In this document: positions 12,601-21,300 of the stretch, piece after piece
Layout: every line of letters starts with the position of its first letter
How positions within the stretch are numbered: position 1 is the stretch's first letter
DNA from: Rallus limicola
Taxonomy: Eukaryota > Chordata > Aves > Gruiformes > Rallidae
DNA length: 64,000 nt
Reading direction: 5' to 3'
Assembly: GCA_022605955.1 (NCBI GenBank)
Contig: JAKCOZ010000021.1
Location: forward strand, 11,204,501-11,268,500
Position numbers and translations under genes: made by a program
The notes under the pieces: model-generated
What the model saw: the letters and a program-made list of their open reading frames with translations, nothing else
What the model was told of the DNA's origin: nothing
Databases searched by the model: none

Positions 12601-15600
12601 CATCAGGAGCTGGTCTGTTGCCTATGTCCTCTGAGCTCTGTTATCGACTTGGAGCTTGCCAGATTACCATGTGCGGCACTGGGATGCAGAGGTGAGATTT
12701 AAGAGACTTCTGTGTTACTGGTGTGATGAGAACTGTTGCTCTTTGTAGAGATTGAGCATTCAATCTGATTCTGTTCAAAGCAATAGAAAGGTAGATCACA
12801 AAGGAATAAAAGGACCTACATCTACTCCCCTCTTTATGTTAGGGTAGGTGGTGATTTTTAGTATTGACCACATACTTTTTCATGTTTCAGTGCATCAGCC
12901 AGTGCAACTGAGCAAGCGATCTCATTGCATAGACCTTTCAGTCAACATTGTCATAAATCACACACTGAAACTGCAGGAAGTTGCTCAAAAATAGCTTTAG
13001 AATCCTGGTTTGTGTGAGCATGGATTCTAACCACACTGCTCTTCCAGTGTCTCAACACCACTGAGTGAAGAAAAGGTTCATTTGTGAATAACTTTATATG
13101 AGTCACTGCAGAAGAGAGTGACAGACAGTTATTAGTACTGGAGGCTCAAACAACTGCGGTATCTGGGTGTAACGAGGTGGACTTGCAGGACTGAGATCAT
13201 TTTATAGTAAAAAAGTAAATATAAGCATCCTAGGTAGCAGAAGTTGTTCCAAACAGGTAAGACTCCTGTATGTACCTCTTTACTTATGCAATATAACATC
13301 TCTTCTTCCCGTGCTCAGAAGTACACTGAGTGTGTCCCTGGAGCAAGCAGCCATCCTGGCTCGCAGTCATGGCCTTTTGCCCAAGTGCATCATGCAAGCT
13401 ACAGACATCATGCGAAAGCAAGTGAGTATTTGGATGTGGGTCTGCGACGCCACCGTTCTCGTTCCAGTGACATCGCTGTACAAACACCAGTTTGTTTCAA
13501 TGTGGTGCTGTACTTCGTGCATTACAAACCCATGTAGCCCCACTTGTATTAACGCCTGAGTAGTCTATTTGACAGGAACAAATTAGTGTTTGCAGGTACA
13601 GCCACTACAGCAATTAAAATATGCGCCTCAGCATACATGGCTTAAAGCGTGTCCCTTGATGGTTAGAAAACAGACGCTATCCAGTGTATTTAAGACAATT
13701 TTTGTATATAAAAAAAACCTAAGTCCTCAATCACAGCATTAAATAGTAGAAATTTCCTCATGCTAGACAGCAGTAAAGTGCTTTGGGACTAATTCCATCT
13801 TTTAAGTAAACACAGATGACTAATGTATCCACCCAATGGATTCCAAATCTTCTAAAAGTAGTTAATGGATTCTCAAATAGAAACCATACTCCCATTGTAA
13901 TATTTTCCCCTAAGGATCAGATGATTTATCAATACTGTCAGTACCATAAATTCTCTGTTTCCTTAGGGACCAAGGGTTGAAATCTCTGCCAAGAATCTGA
14001 AAGTGATGGACCAAATGCCACAGTGTGCACCTCGGTAGGTTATTATGTATCGTGCATTTTATCTGAGTGCTGGTTTTATGTTTCCATAACAGTTGGGGAG
14101 TTCCTGTTATAACTAAAGATCTCCTTAATAGCAAGAGTTGAAAGAAAAAAACCCTCATTCTTCTTTCTCACTGTACTGAATAAGTGCACTGTAGATTAAT
14201 CAGCTTTGCTGCTTACAATTTGCAGATTATTAACTTCAAAGGTTTCTGCATTTTCTGAATAAAACGTAACTCATCAGAGAGAAGGGTCTTTTTTGGAGTT
14301 GGCAAACCCACTGATCAGTGGCCATCTGTGGAGTGCTTAGAAAGGAAAATTCCTGCATGTCACATCTGACTGTAGATATGCAAAGATAATTCATGGGCTG
14401 ACACTGTTGTGCTCTTAGAGGAGCTCAACTGTTTAGTGACAGCAGAGCAGGTTTAAGAGCAAGCGGTTCCAGGCAGAGTAATTGTACAGCAACGCTGCTC
14501 TAAGGAGGGTCAGTTGCCCAGGGTTGCATACACTTTGAAAAGCACTGTATGTTTGTGAATCCCACTGCACCTAGAGGGAGGTAGAGATGTTCATCATCTC
14601 TACAGGATAAGAGTACCTTTAGTTTAAGACATGTCTCTGGTCACTCCAATTTCCTATATCAGAGAGATGAGAATGTTCTTTAAGAAAGTGTAATGCAGCA
14701 GTTTCCCATAATGGTAGTAACAAATGCTCATGATTTAGATGACAAGATATAGAGAATCAGTCTGTACGAATATCAGAGAAATTTCAGATTCCAAGCCTGT
14801 TAATAGTGTTGTTTACTGGAAATAGAAAGGTTTTGACATGCAGGAATTGGCATCAGGAAAGATCCAGTAAAGTCTGTGCCATCCCTTCAGATAGAGTGAG
14901 TGAGTTTGCTAGTGCTGGAGTCCTCCAAAAGATGTGTTAATTCAGTGTCAGGATGACTTCCTTAGAACACCGATACCTTATTCACCCATTAAGACTTCTG
15001 AGTCTAAACCAGCCCTGACTTTTTTTATTTTTATTTTTTCCTATCTGCCCCTCAAAATGCTTATGTGGAATTACTTGGAACTTTTGAGCCTGAAATGATG
15101 CTTACTGTGACAGACTGACCTTGGTTTATTTTCTGAGACCTCAAAAAGAACAATATTTTGCATTTAGAGCCTTATCCTTCTGTTAGCTGGAATTGCTATT
15201 TCATGAAAGGAAGGAAATAATGGTCTGTGGTGGCTCCTGTCCCATGTCCCCAGTGTGACACATCAGCATTTTAGCAGCATGGTTATTTTGCCTTACTAAT
15301 GGCCGTACACTATTTGGTTCCATTTTTATGACCCTAGCAGCATGCTGTGTTCAAAAAGAAACAGCTTTACAAACAAATCATAAGATGAGGCAGTTCTCTT
15401 CTTTTGAATCCACTCTAAATTGCAATGGCAAATTCCAGGACTATTGACTTGGATTATTTCAGGGCAGTAAAGCTCAGTGCATGTGTTCCAGCTGGGTTCC
15501 GTTGTCATAATGTGAAATAAAACTGAACAAAGTTAGAAGGGGCTCTGATGAATTAGTCTTAATTATATTTTCGAGCATTGAAGGTTATCACACTCTGTAG

Positions 15601-16199
15601 TAGCAGTCTTGAAAGAGAAGTTATAAAAGATTTGAGTTTATTCAAATGTAAAGTAGAAAAAGCCACCAGAACCAGTCATATATGAACGCCAGTCAAGATG
15701 CTCCTAGGTTTAACTGTCCGATAATCTTGTGATTCAGAAAGTTTCTCTGGAAAGTGAATCACTCATTTTTAAAATCTGTTCAACCATGTCAACAAGTAAA
15801 CATGTTCTTTTATCTGTTTCGTATCCTGATCAGTATGAGGGGTGAAATTTTTTTTATTCAGGAGAGACTCTGAACTGGGTTTAAAACAATGGAAATAGAA
15901 TAAGAGAGAGGGGACTGTTGAAGACCCAAATTGGGCCAGTGTTAAAAGGGGCTGATAGACAGAAAGTCTCAAATGGTGTCTAAAGAATCATTATAAATAC
16001 TTCAGTTAATAAATTGCTACTTAAAATCGTGGCAATATGGGTATCAGGTTACCTCTGCAGCAGAAGAATAAAGAACTTGCCTCTCATACTCTGCCCCATA
16101 ACTTTGTGGTGCCATCCTTATGATATTTAATGCTGTGCTTTTCTCCTGCCTTAAAGACTCTATAGGTTGTGCCAGCCACCTACAGATGGGGATTTATAA
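449..16199 (+). CDS. PREX1: PREX1 (P-Rex1 Rac-GEF), last 15 coding exons, C-terminal part
   Basis: Spliced coding region, 5'-partial. Exons: 449-655, 3422-3510, 3703-3785, 4401-4491, 6178-6306, 6983-7024, 8771-8988, 10045-10144, 10808-10951, 11263-11377, 11816-11882, 12504-12691, 13319-13421, 13967-14034, 16157-16199. They total 1,687 bases: one base finishing a codon, then 562 codons including TAA. Every intron is GT-AG and the frame holds at each joint. The protein matches the P-Rex1 C-terminus from the segment LLSTITEP to the terminal [14 protein letters not shown]-Rex1 activates Rac at the plasma membrane in response to PIP3 and Gbeta-gamma. This portion is the linker plus the IP4P-like domain, which takes part in Gbeta-gamma binding and autoinhibition and is not known to have phosphatase activity. 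The DH-PH, DEP and PDZ domains lie upstream of the window. PREX2 is the paralogue; the linker and C-terminal tail favour PREX1. I see no frameshift or internal stop. Confidence 0.96.
1510..1615 (-). repeat. Degenerate CR1 LINE 3' fragment
   Basis: CACAACAGTTTATGTTGGAA, GGGGTCTCTGGAGCC and GAATGTCTCCAAGGA follow the complement of a CR1 3' end (canonical 'GGTTGGAAGGGACCTCTGGAGATC' type). It is heavily diverged. The element reads on the minus strand. Confidence 0.5.
1726..2155 (-). repeat. CR1 LINE 3' end, about 430 bp
   Basis: Well-preserved bird/reptile CR1 in reverse orientation. Landmarks are GGTTTGGGTCAGAAGGGAC, CTGCCATGGGCAGGGACACC, CCCCATCCAACCTGGC, CAGCTTCTCTGGGCA, TGAACAACCCCAACTCTCTC and AGCCTGTCTTCATAGCAGAG. 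The 3' terminus lies at the left. It is 5'-truncated, as usual for CR1, and its octamer tail is degraded. Confidence 0.92.
3422..3510 (+). CDS. PREX1: PREX1 exon: Ser-rich linker
   Basis: Acceptor ctttctag ends at 3421 and donor gtgagt begins at 3511. It encodes [20 protein letters not shown] followed by YLGSDEMGS, nearly identical to mammalian P-Rex1. This Ser-rich segment lies in the part of P-Rex1 where regulatory phosphosites are reported in mammals. That regulation is family knowledge; the sequence shows only the conserved serines. Confidence 0.95.
3703..3785 (+). CDS. PREX1: PREX1 exon: start of the C-terminal folded region
   Basis: Acceptor tttattag ends at 3702 and donor gtgtgt begins at 3786. 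It encodes [19 protein letters not shown] and then CLEHLFNQ, in frame with the previous exon through a split Gly codon. The preceding intron is only 192 bp. Confidence 0.94.
4401..4491 (+). CDS. PREX1: PREX1 exon: [11 protein letters not shown] segment
   Basis: Acceptor gattgtag ends at 4400 and donor gtaaag begins at 4492. It encodes [20 protein letters not shown] and then [10 protein letters not shown], a close match to P-Rex1. The intron that follows (4492-6177) shows nothing else I can name. Confidence 0.94.
4492..6177 (+). other. PREX1 intron, nothing recognised
   Basis: 1.69-kb GT-AG intron of ordinary AT-leaning sequence. I see no repeat or RNA gene in it. Confidence 0.8.
6178..6306 (+). 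CDS. PREX1: PREX1 exon: IQEDPWNLP segment
   Basis: The acceptor is a T-rich tract ending ctag at 6177. The donor is a weak GTCTGT at 6307. The exon encodes [14 protein letters not shown], then [18 protein letters not shown] and YVE. Frame continuity through a split Asp codon (G|AT) fixes the donor at 6306/6307, even though another GT lies four bases further on. Confidence 0.93.
6983..7024 (+). CDS. PREX1: PREX1 exon: 42-bp mini-exon
   Basis: Acceptor ctgttttag ends at 6982 and donor gtaaga begins at 7025. It encodes [13 protein letters not shown], which matches P-Rex1 exactly at this point. At 42 bp it is the smallest exon of the set and preserves the frame if skipped. Confidence 0.92.
7025..8770 (+). 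other. PREX1 intron, nothing recognised
   Basis: 1.75-kb intron with several small reading frames on both strands (for example 7040-7477 and 8035-8406). None resembles a known protein. The middle part (about 7700-8400) is more GC-rich than its surroundings. Confidence 0.8.
8771..8988 (+). CDS. PREX1: PREX1 exon: longest exon here, IP4P-like domain core
   Basis: Acceptor tctctggcag ends at 8770 and donor gtaaga begins at 8989. It encodes [39 protein letters not shown] and [18 protein letters not shown], all strongly conserved in P-Rex1. It ends at a codon boundary, and the next exon starts with KEERTMLED. Confidence 0.97.
10045..10144 (+). CDS. PREX1: PREX1 exon: [17 protein letters not shown] segment
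   Basis: Acceptor ctctacag ends at 10044 and donor gtgagt begins at 10145. It encodes [20 protein letters not shown] and FKQLDES. It starts on a codon boundary and ends with one base of a split Asn codon. Confidence 0.95.
10401..10439. repeat. Tandem duplication, 21-bp period, in PREX1 intron
   Basis: ACAGATGATGAGCAGTTC occurs at 10401-10418 and again at 10422-10439. It is a small perfect direct repeat, probably replication slippage, within the 10145-10807 intron. Confidence 0.85.
10808..10951 (+). CDS. PREX1: PREX1 exon: [13 protein letters not shown] segment
   Basis: Acceptor tttctccag ends at 10807 and a weak donor, GTGTCT, begins at 10952. It encodes [32 protein letters not shown] and LHTVLFTK. 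The reading continues through a split Ala codon into LESMEG of the next exon. Confidence 0.95.
11263..11377 (+). CDS. PREX1: PREX1 exon: variable loop and [10 protein letters not shown]
   Basis: Acceptor tttctcag ends at 11262 and donor gtattt begins at 11378. The first half encodes a Ser/Pro-containing loop that diverges from mammals ([15 protein letters not shown]). The second half, [13 protein letters not shown], is conserved. Confidence 0.94.
11816..11882 (+). CDS. PREX1: PREX1 exon: [11 protein letters not shown] segment
   Basis: Acceptor tttttgcag ends at 11815 and donor gtattg begins at 11883. It encodes [20 protein letters not shown] and Gln, a close P-Rex1 match. It is 67 bp long and ends on a codon boundary. 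Confidence 0.94.
12504..12691 (+). CDS. PREX1: PREX1 exon: start of the CX5R motif
   Basis: Acceptor tttgttcag ends at 12503 and donor gtgaga begins at 12692. It encodes [18 protein letters not shown], a Ser/Thr-rich loop that differs from mammals, then [20 protein letters not shown]. The last residues (C-G-T-G-M-Q-R, with Arg completed in the next exon) form the CX5R signature of the inositol polyphosphate 4-phosphatase family. Confidence 0.96.
13319..13421 (+). CDS. PREX1: PREX1 exon: [18 protein letters not shown] segment
   Basis: Acceptor gtgctcag ends at 13318 and donor gtgagt begins at 13422. It encodes [20 protein letters not shown] and then [14 protein letters not shown]. The S-x-S-V-x-LEQ pattern just after CX5R is shared with INPP4-type 4-phosphatases (family knowledge). 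Confidence 0.97.
13967..14034 (+). CDS. PREX1: PREX1 exon: [11 protein letters not shown] segment
   Basis: Acceptor tttccttag ends at 13966 and donor gtaggt begins at 14035. It encodes [19 protein letters not shown] and CAP, and ends with two bases of a split Arg codon. A 2.1-kb intron separates it from the last coding exon. Confidence 0.95.
14035..16156 (+). other. PREX1 last intron, nothing recognised
   Basis: 2.12-kb GT-AG intron before the terminal coding exon. It contains T-rich simple sequence near 15020-15040 and no repeat family or exon I can support. Confidence 0.75.
16157..16199 (+). CDS. PREX1: PREX1 last coding exon, C-terminus
   Basis: The acceptor cttttctcctgccttaaag ends at 16156. 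The exon completes the split Arg codon and encodes [13 protein letters not shown], then TAA at 16197-16199. Mammalian P-Rex1 ends almost identically (Val for Thr). This tail is diagnostic for PREX1 and marks the true C-terminus. Confidence 0.96.
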
Positions 16200-17106
16200 A
16201 AGCCAGAGAGACACCCACATTGCAGCATTGAGAAAGGATTCAACTATGAGCAGCCCTGCCTGAGGAGAGGACCCACAGGAACTGACAGTGACAGTGCTGA
16301 ACCAAGAGAAGGAGACACGTTGCTCTGTTTTAGTGGGACCTGAACCTGCTGGACCCAGGCACCCAGAATCTGCCTCTGAACTCCTGCAGCACTGGCAGGG
16401 ATTCTTGTATTGCTTTGACTTACTGAAGAAATTCTGGAAAGAAACACCACAGAGCTATACAGGTGGTACTGCCGTTCGCTACGCGCCTGGAAAGGTGGCA
16501 CCTGTATTTCAGGAAAGCGCAGCCTGACTGATGACCTGTTTGTGCTGCCACCTAAAAGGTGTGGGCTTCAAGATATGGACTGGTTAGAGAAAATCCAGAC
16601 TGATGCATATGTCCTTGTAGTGTATCTGGCATCCACTTAATTGCCAGCATGATTTTGGTCAGCATCCTTGAGCATAGCTTCACAAACACCACTTTCTCAT
16701 GAACTGACCTGCACTTTGGAACAACGAATAGCACAAGCTACGGTTCATTCAAATCTCTTCCAGAGTGATTTTCCACTTCAGCCCAGTGAGAGCCAATCTC
16801 TCTATGCTGCAGAGTATACATTCCATAATACTTCTTAACATTACTTCATTTTACTTACTGTAGCGTTCAGGTTTTTGATTAACTCTTTTTACTAATGCCC
16901 TATTATGTACTCTGGAAGCACAGAACTATTTAAAAGGACAGATTGGGAGTAAAGGATTTTAAAGGAAACTTTACAAAGGAAAAATACAGTCTTATGATCT
17001 GATTATTTGAACAGATGTAGTTTTTAAAACAGGTCAGAAGAGCTATACTTATTTATGTGGAGTGGAATATGTGGTTTCGATCATGTTGTTATATATACAA
17101 GATTTA

Positions 17107-17112
17107 AATAAA
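17107..17112 (+). terminator. Candidate poly(A) signal AATAAA (proximal)
   Basis: Canonical hexamer about 0.9 kb downstream of the PREX1 stop, in AT-rich sequence. There is no clear GT-rich downstream element, so use is uncertain. Confidence 0.3.
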
Positions 17113-17579
17113 AATTATATTGTTAAAAATGGGACCAATATGCTGGCAATTACACAGCTACTCCCAGTTTACTGAAAAAAATCTACATTATTTAAAATCT
17201 TTCAATATTTAAGTAGTCTTTAATACAGTTATTAAGATGTATTAGGGATGCTTTTAAGTTAAAGTAAAGAGGAATCATGTATATAATGTACTTTATTTTT
17301 CCTTGCTTGAAAAACTGTTCTCCATTCTGTCAGTATTATCCTAAGCACGGTAATTTTTTTCAAAATTACTGGCTGAAACTAATTGCAACATGTCAGCAGT
17401 CTCAGGACAGAAATAATGTTCTTTTGGAGTGAGTGCCTTACTATGACCACCCATCCCCAACGGACTTCCCCTGTAGCAGGTGTCAGTAGAATGGTGCACA
17501 GGACCCTGACTCTCCACTGCCTCGCTTAAACATGGTTAGGAGATCCAGGAGTGCTTTGGGGTGATGTATAGACTAGAAA

Positions 17580-17585
17580 AATAAA
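17580..17585 (+). terminator. Candidate poly(A) signal AATAAA before a G-tract
   Basis: Canonical hexamer directly followed by a 21-base G-rich run and then GTGTTATTTGTGGTGTTC, a GT-rich downstream element. The arrangement fits a G-rich auxiliary poly(A) element. Use is not shown. Confidence 0.4.
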
Positions 17586-17606
17586 GGGGGGGTGGGGAGG
17601 GGAGGG
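17586..17606 (+). promoter_or_regulatory. G-quadruplex motif in the PREX1 3' UTR
   Basis: Four G-runs (7, 4, 4 and 3 G) are separated by single-base loops T, A and A. This is one of the most stable quadruplex patterns possible and would form in the mRNA-sense strand. It sits immediately after an AATAAA. Confidence 0.6.
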
Positions 17607-18332
17607 TGTTATTTGTGGTGTTCTTTGCTTTTTAGTTGGCTTAATTTTATTTTGTTAACATCCAAACCAACTCAAAACTGTAACATTTTAAATCTATACT
17701 TCAACACAAAATGGCTTATGGCAGGGTTGGGGATGCAGATTGTTCTGAATCTTCTTTCTTAATTCTGTAATGTTTTTTTTTCCTTCACTCACAGACTGAA
17801 ATAATTTTGGGGAGGAATGTCTCTTGTTTAACCTCTTAACTGTTCCCTCTGACCTAGAGCAACCTTTTGCAGGGAACTAGGACAACCCATCAGGTGCCAG
17901 CTGTCAGATACAGAGGATTGTTACTGAGGGTCCATCCGGTACCACGGCCAGATGAGCAGGTCGTTATTTCAATGCACTTTTTGTTAATTTTGGAAGAGCT
18001 GTTCTCACCATTTGCTGATGAAGAGGAAACAAATGGGTTTTTTTTTACTGAATCCTCAACTGAAAATGTCCCTGGTATTATAAGAGCTGTAGGAACACCC
18101 AAAACTGAAAAGAACACGTAGACCAAGACCCTCCAGGCTTTGCCTACATCAGCTCTGTGCCACGGAACTGCAGGAGCTGATGGAGCCTGGTGAGGATCCT
18201 GGCCCACACTCACACAGTCACTGTAAATGTTAAAGATGCGTAGAAGAGTAGCCGAGGGCATTTACACTGTGCACTGTTTTACATTGCAATGTATATGTTC
18301 TTCTCATTGAAAACGTGATAGAAGTTTTTATT

Positions 18333-18338
18333 ATTAAA
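18333..18338 (+). terminator. Candidate poly(A) signal ATTAAA (distal)
   Basis: Common variant hexamer, followed by GTTGGTTT and a T-rich stretch about 50 bases later. This is my preferred end for the long PREX1 transcript, but only by composition. Confidence 0.35.
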
Positions 18339-18360
18339 AGTTGGTTTATATTACAAGGAA

Positions 18361-21300
18361 AGAAGGTATGAGCTTATTTTTCTGTTATACCCTTTAGCTC
18401 CTTAGCTGTATGTTCTGTTCAACAGTTTAAGCTCTGATGTTTATATGGAGCGGTGAGGCATCAGAAATTTAAACTGTGAGGGAAAAGTTGGTTTTGATAC
18501 CAGCTCAAACTGGCAGTGTCCAGCTAAACTATCCCTGTTTGTGCAGTGTCGGTGACAGATGTGGTTTCACTGCAGACTACCTATTAGAGTAGAAAAGAAA
18601 AACTGCTTTGATGCTGTAAAATTGTGAGGTTTGAATCTAGTACTGGAAAAATTAGGTTGAAGTGGAAAATAAGAGGGTAATGCACAAGCCAACCTGCAAG
18701 TAGAGTGAGTAAATTGGGTCTGCAGAATTTCCACAGCTAAAACCAAAGTAAGAACCAGACCTGCCACAAGCAAGCAGGACAGATTTCATAGACCTGGAGA
18801 ATGCTATGTGCTGGAGGTGTGGAAAATATGGGAAACACAGTTGAGATGGAGAAAATAGAAACTAGCAGCACGATGATGAGGTGGGTAAGCAGCTGGCTGA
18901 AGGGAAGGAGGCAAAGCAGAAAAGAAAGTGGGGGTTGGGTGGCAGCTGCAAGTGGAATTTCTTATGTCTCAGTCCTGTAACTCAATGTGCTTTGCGTTTT
19001 TATTAATCTCCAAAACACAGACACTGTGAGGCTGGAGTTGGTGTTGAGAGGCAGTGATCTAGAGAAGATTTGGGGTATACACAATGAAAAACCCTGGAAG
19101 ACTTCAAACATGGAAGGGGATGAAATAGATGAGATAAAATTTCACAATACAGATACTAGCTCATGTACTTGAAATTAAATAAAGTACTCACTATATTTTC
19201 TGTTAATTGATAATAAGAGGACCTTGGTTATAGTTTGTCACAGGTTGACTCAGATGCAATTTGATAGAATCATGAAAGCTCAGCCTGTACTGGGAGACAC
19301 ATTTCCAGTTGGGATGGAGAAGAATTCAAGCCACTGTGATAATTCAATGAAATTGCAGTAGCCAGATACTGAGGAAAGATACTAAAATGCTATCAATGCT
19401 ATTAATGAAGTGGCTACGATTCTGCAAGATAAGACTGGGATAGCTTGATTGATTCTGCCTCAGCCACAGGTGTAACTGATCTGTTTATAAGAAGACAATA
19501 AGGACAAAGGTAGGTGGTTCAATCTAAACATAAACATAGCTACAAGGAGAAACCTTACCTTCAATTGGGTATAAATATTTGCTGGAAATTGGTTTTGATC
19601 CTAGAAACTTCCTTTTCCCCAACCAGGCTCTGACAAAAAAAGAAATAACTTGTATAGAGGGGCTTGTGAATGCGATGCCAAGAGCTGCAGAAGAAGCCTG
19701 AGGGGGACAAGGCCCCTGTGCCAGGCCAGCCCCCTGCTGCTGCCAAACCCGCTCTTGGCCGTGATGAGGAGAGCAAACGGTCCCTGCACAGCCCGATTTT
19801 GTCTGTGGTGTTTGCAAATGTGGGATCTGCTTTTCAAATCCAGGCCTTGGCTGGCTGTCAGCATTAAACGTTTTCACAGGCCAGTATTCACTTACAGACC
19901 AAAATATGGGGATTTTTAGATGAGATACCATGGATTTAGGGAAATACTAATCTTGTTTCCATTTAGAGTAATAAACATTGAAAAGTGAAATCCATCTACA
20001 CTCTGGCAAATCCCTTTTCTTGTCATATTTCCTTTTCAGGAAATAGTGCTAATTTTGAGAGCTAATTATTTCATGGTTCATAAGGGATTTGAAGGTATAA
20101 AACACTAAGACCTATCAGAATTTAAATGTAAAAATAATTTGAAGAACTCCTACTTCCATAACAACATACATAGCATTTAATCTGAAATAACACTTGGCAT
20201 TATACATGTCTGAGACAGCTTCTAAGCACCTGGTCATTGTTCATTGATAAAAGGGCACAAAGCTGCCCTCAACCATACAACTGGCTCAGGCAAGCAGCTT
20301 AGTCACAAAGCACATAGCAGTGATGCAATAGGCTTGGTTAATCAAATTACCCAGTACAATCTGCACCTAAAACTAGTATTTGTGCAGCACTAGTGTTCAA
20401 ACATGAAGTTCAGATTTGCTATTCAGAGAAATCTGCAGCAGCTGTTGCCTTCAAATAGCAAAAGGTATTTTCCTCACTTTTTAGAGTAAGTCCTGGCTTT
20501 ATTAGCACTAAGAAACCCTTGTTGTGCCTTTGGGCTCTGATCCTGGATCTCCCTATACCCAAACCCTTTCTGTTTCCTGTTCAGTTACACAGTGCAACAG
20601 CAGTTTTGATGGTGCTGTCAACAGTGTCACTACACTACAGGCTAAAGCACACTTCGTTTACTAGAAGCTGCAAAAAATCTAGTGTCTTGAAGACAAGAAT
20701 TTCCAAGCACTAGGTCTCACTGTGCCCAGCTTCCTTTGCTAGACCAAGGAGTCACTTTTCCTCCCTGCTGCAGTTTGGGGAGGGAAACGGGGAGCTGTTT
20801 TCTCACCACTGGTATTGTAAAGATTCAAAGGAGAAGAATTGTAAACTGCTTTGCATAATATAGTTCTAGTGGCCTGAAAAAAGTAGGAAGCTATATAGAA
20901 AAAAAAAAAGGATAAACATCACACATAAAATGCAAGAGTCTCACTGTAGTTCCTATAAATATATTTAGGCCAAAACTGGAGCCAGGAAAATGCATTGCTG
21001 CCTTTGATTCCCTCAACTGTGCATCTAAAATTTCCCTTGAAACTGAGGCAGGTCCTGAGCTTGCCCTCAGAGTATTGAATCCAGCTCTATATGTTCTGAC
21101 ACTAATTCAGAACACCAGGATTGTACAACTTTTATTCTTTCTGTGTAGTGTGTGTTGCATCAAGGGCAGAGCAATCCAGTAGTGAGAACAAGGCAGCTCT
21201 GGACAGCCAGCCAGACTTACCCCAGCACATTACTCATAAATGCCCTTTGCTTTTATGATACACTCAGCTTGTCAGTGCTCTCAGCAATGTTTACATGGGA

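Larger units (their letters stand above)
16200..18360 (+). other. PREX1: Probable PREX1 3' untranslated region
   Basis: The 3' UTR begins right after the stop at 16199. Its end is inferred. Candidate poly(A) hexamers are AATAAA at 17107-17112, AATAAA at 17580-17585 and ATTAAA at 18333-18338. The last is followed by GT- and T-rich sequence and would give a UTR of about 2.1 kb. Another AATAAA at 19178-19183 would extend it further. The part near 18.27 kb contains TGCACTG (18270-18276), the seed match of the miR-148/152 family. Small reading frames in this stretch are not convincing proteins. Confidence 0.45.

Noticed and set aside
17867..18261. Overlapping ORFs (84 and 123 codons) in the region after the PREX1 stop
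   Set aside because: The region is better explained as PREX1 3' UTR, and neither frame shows a domain.
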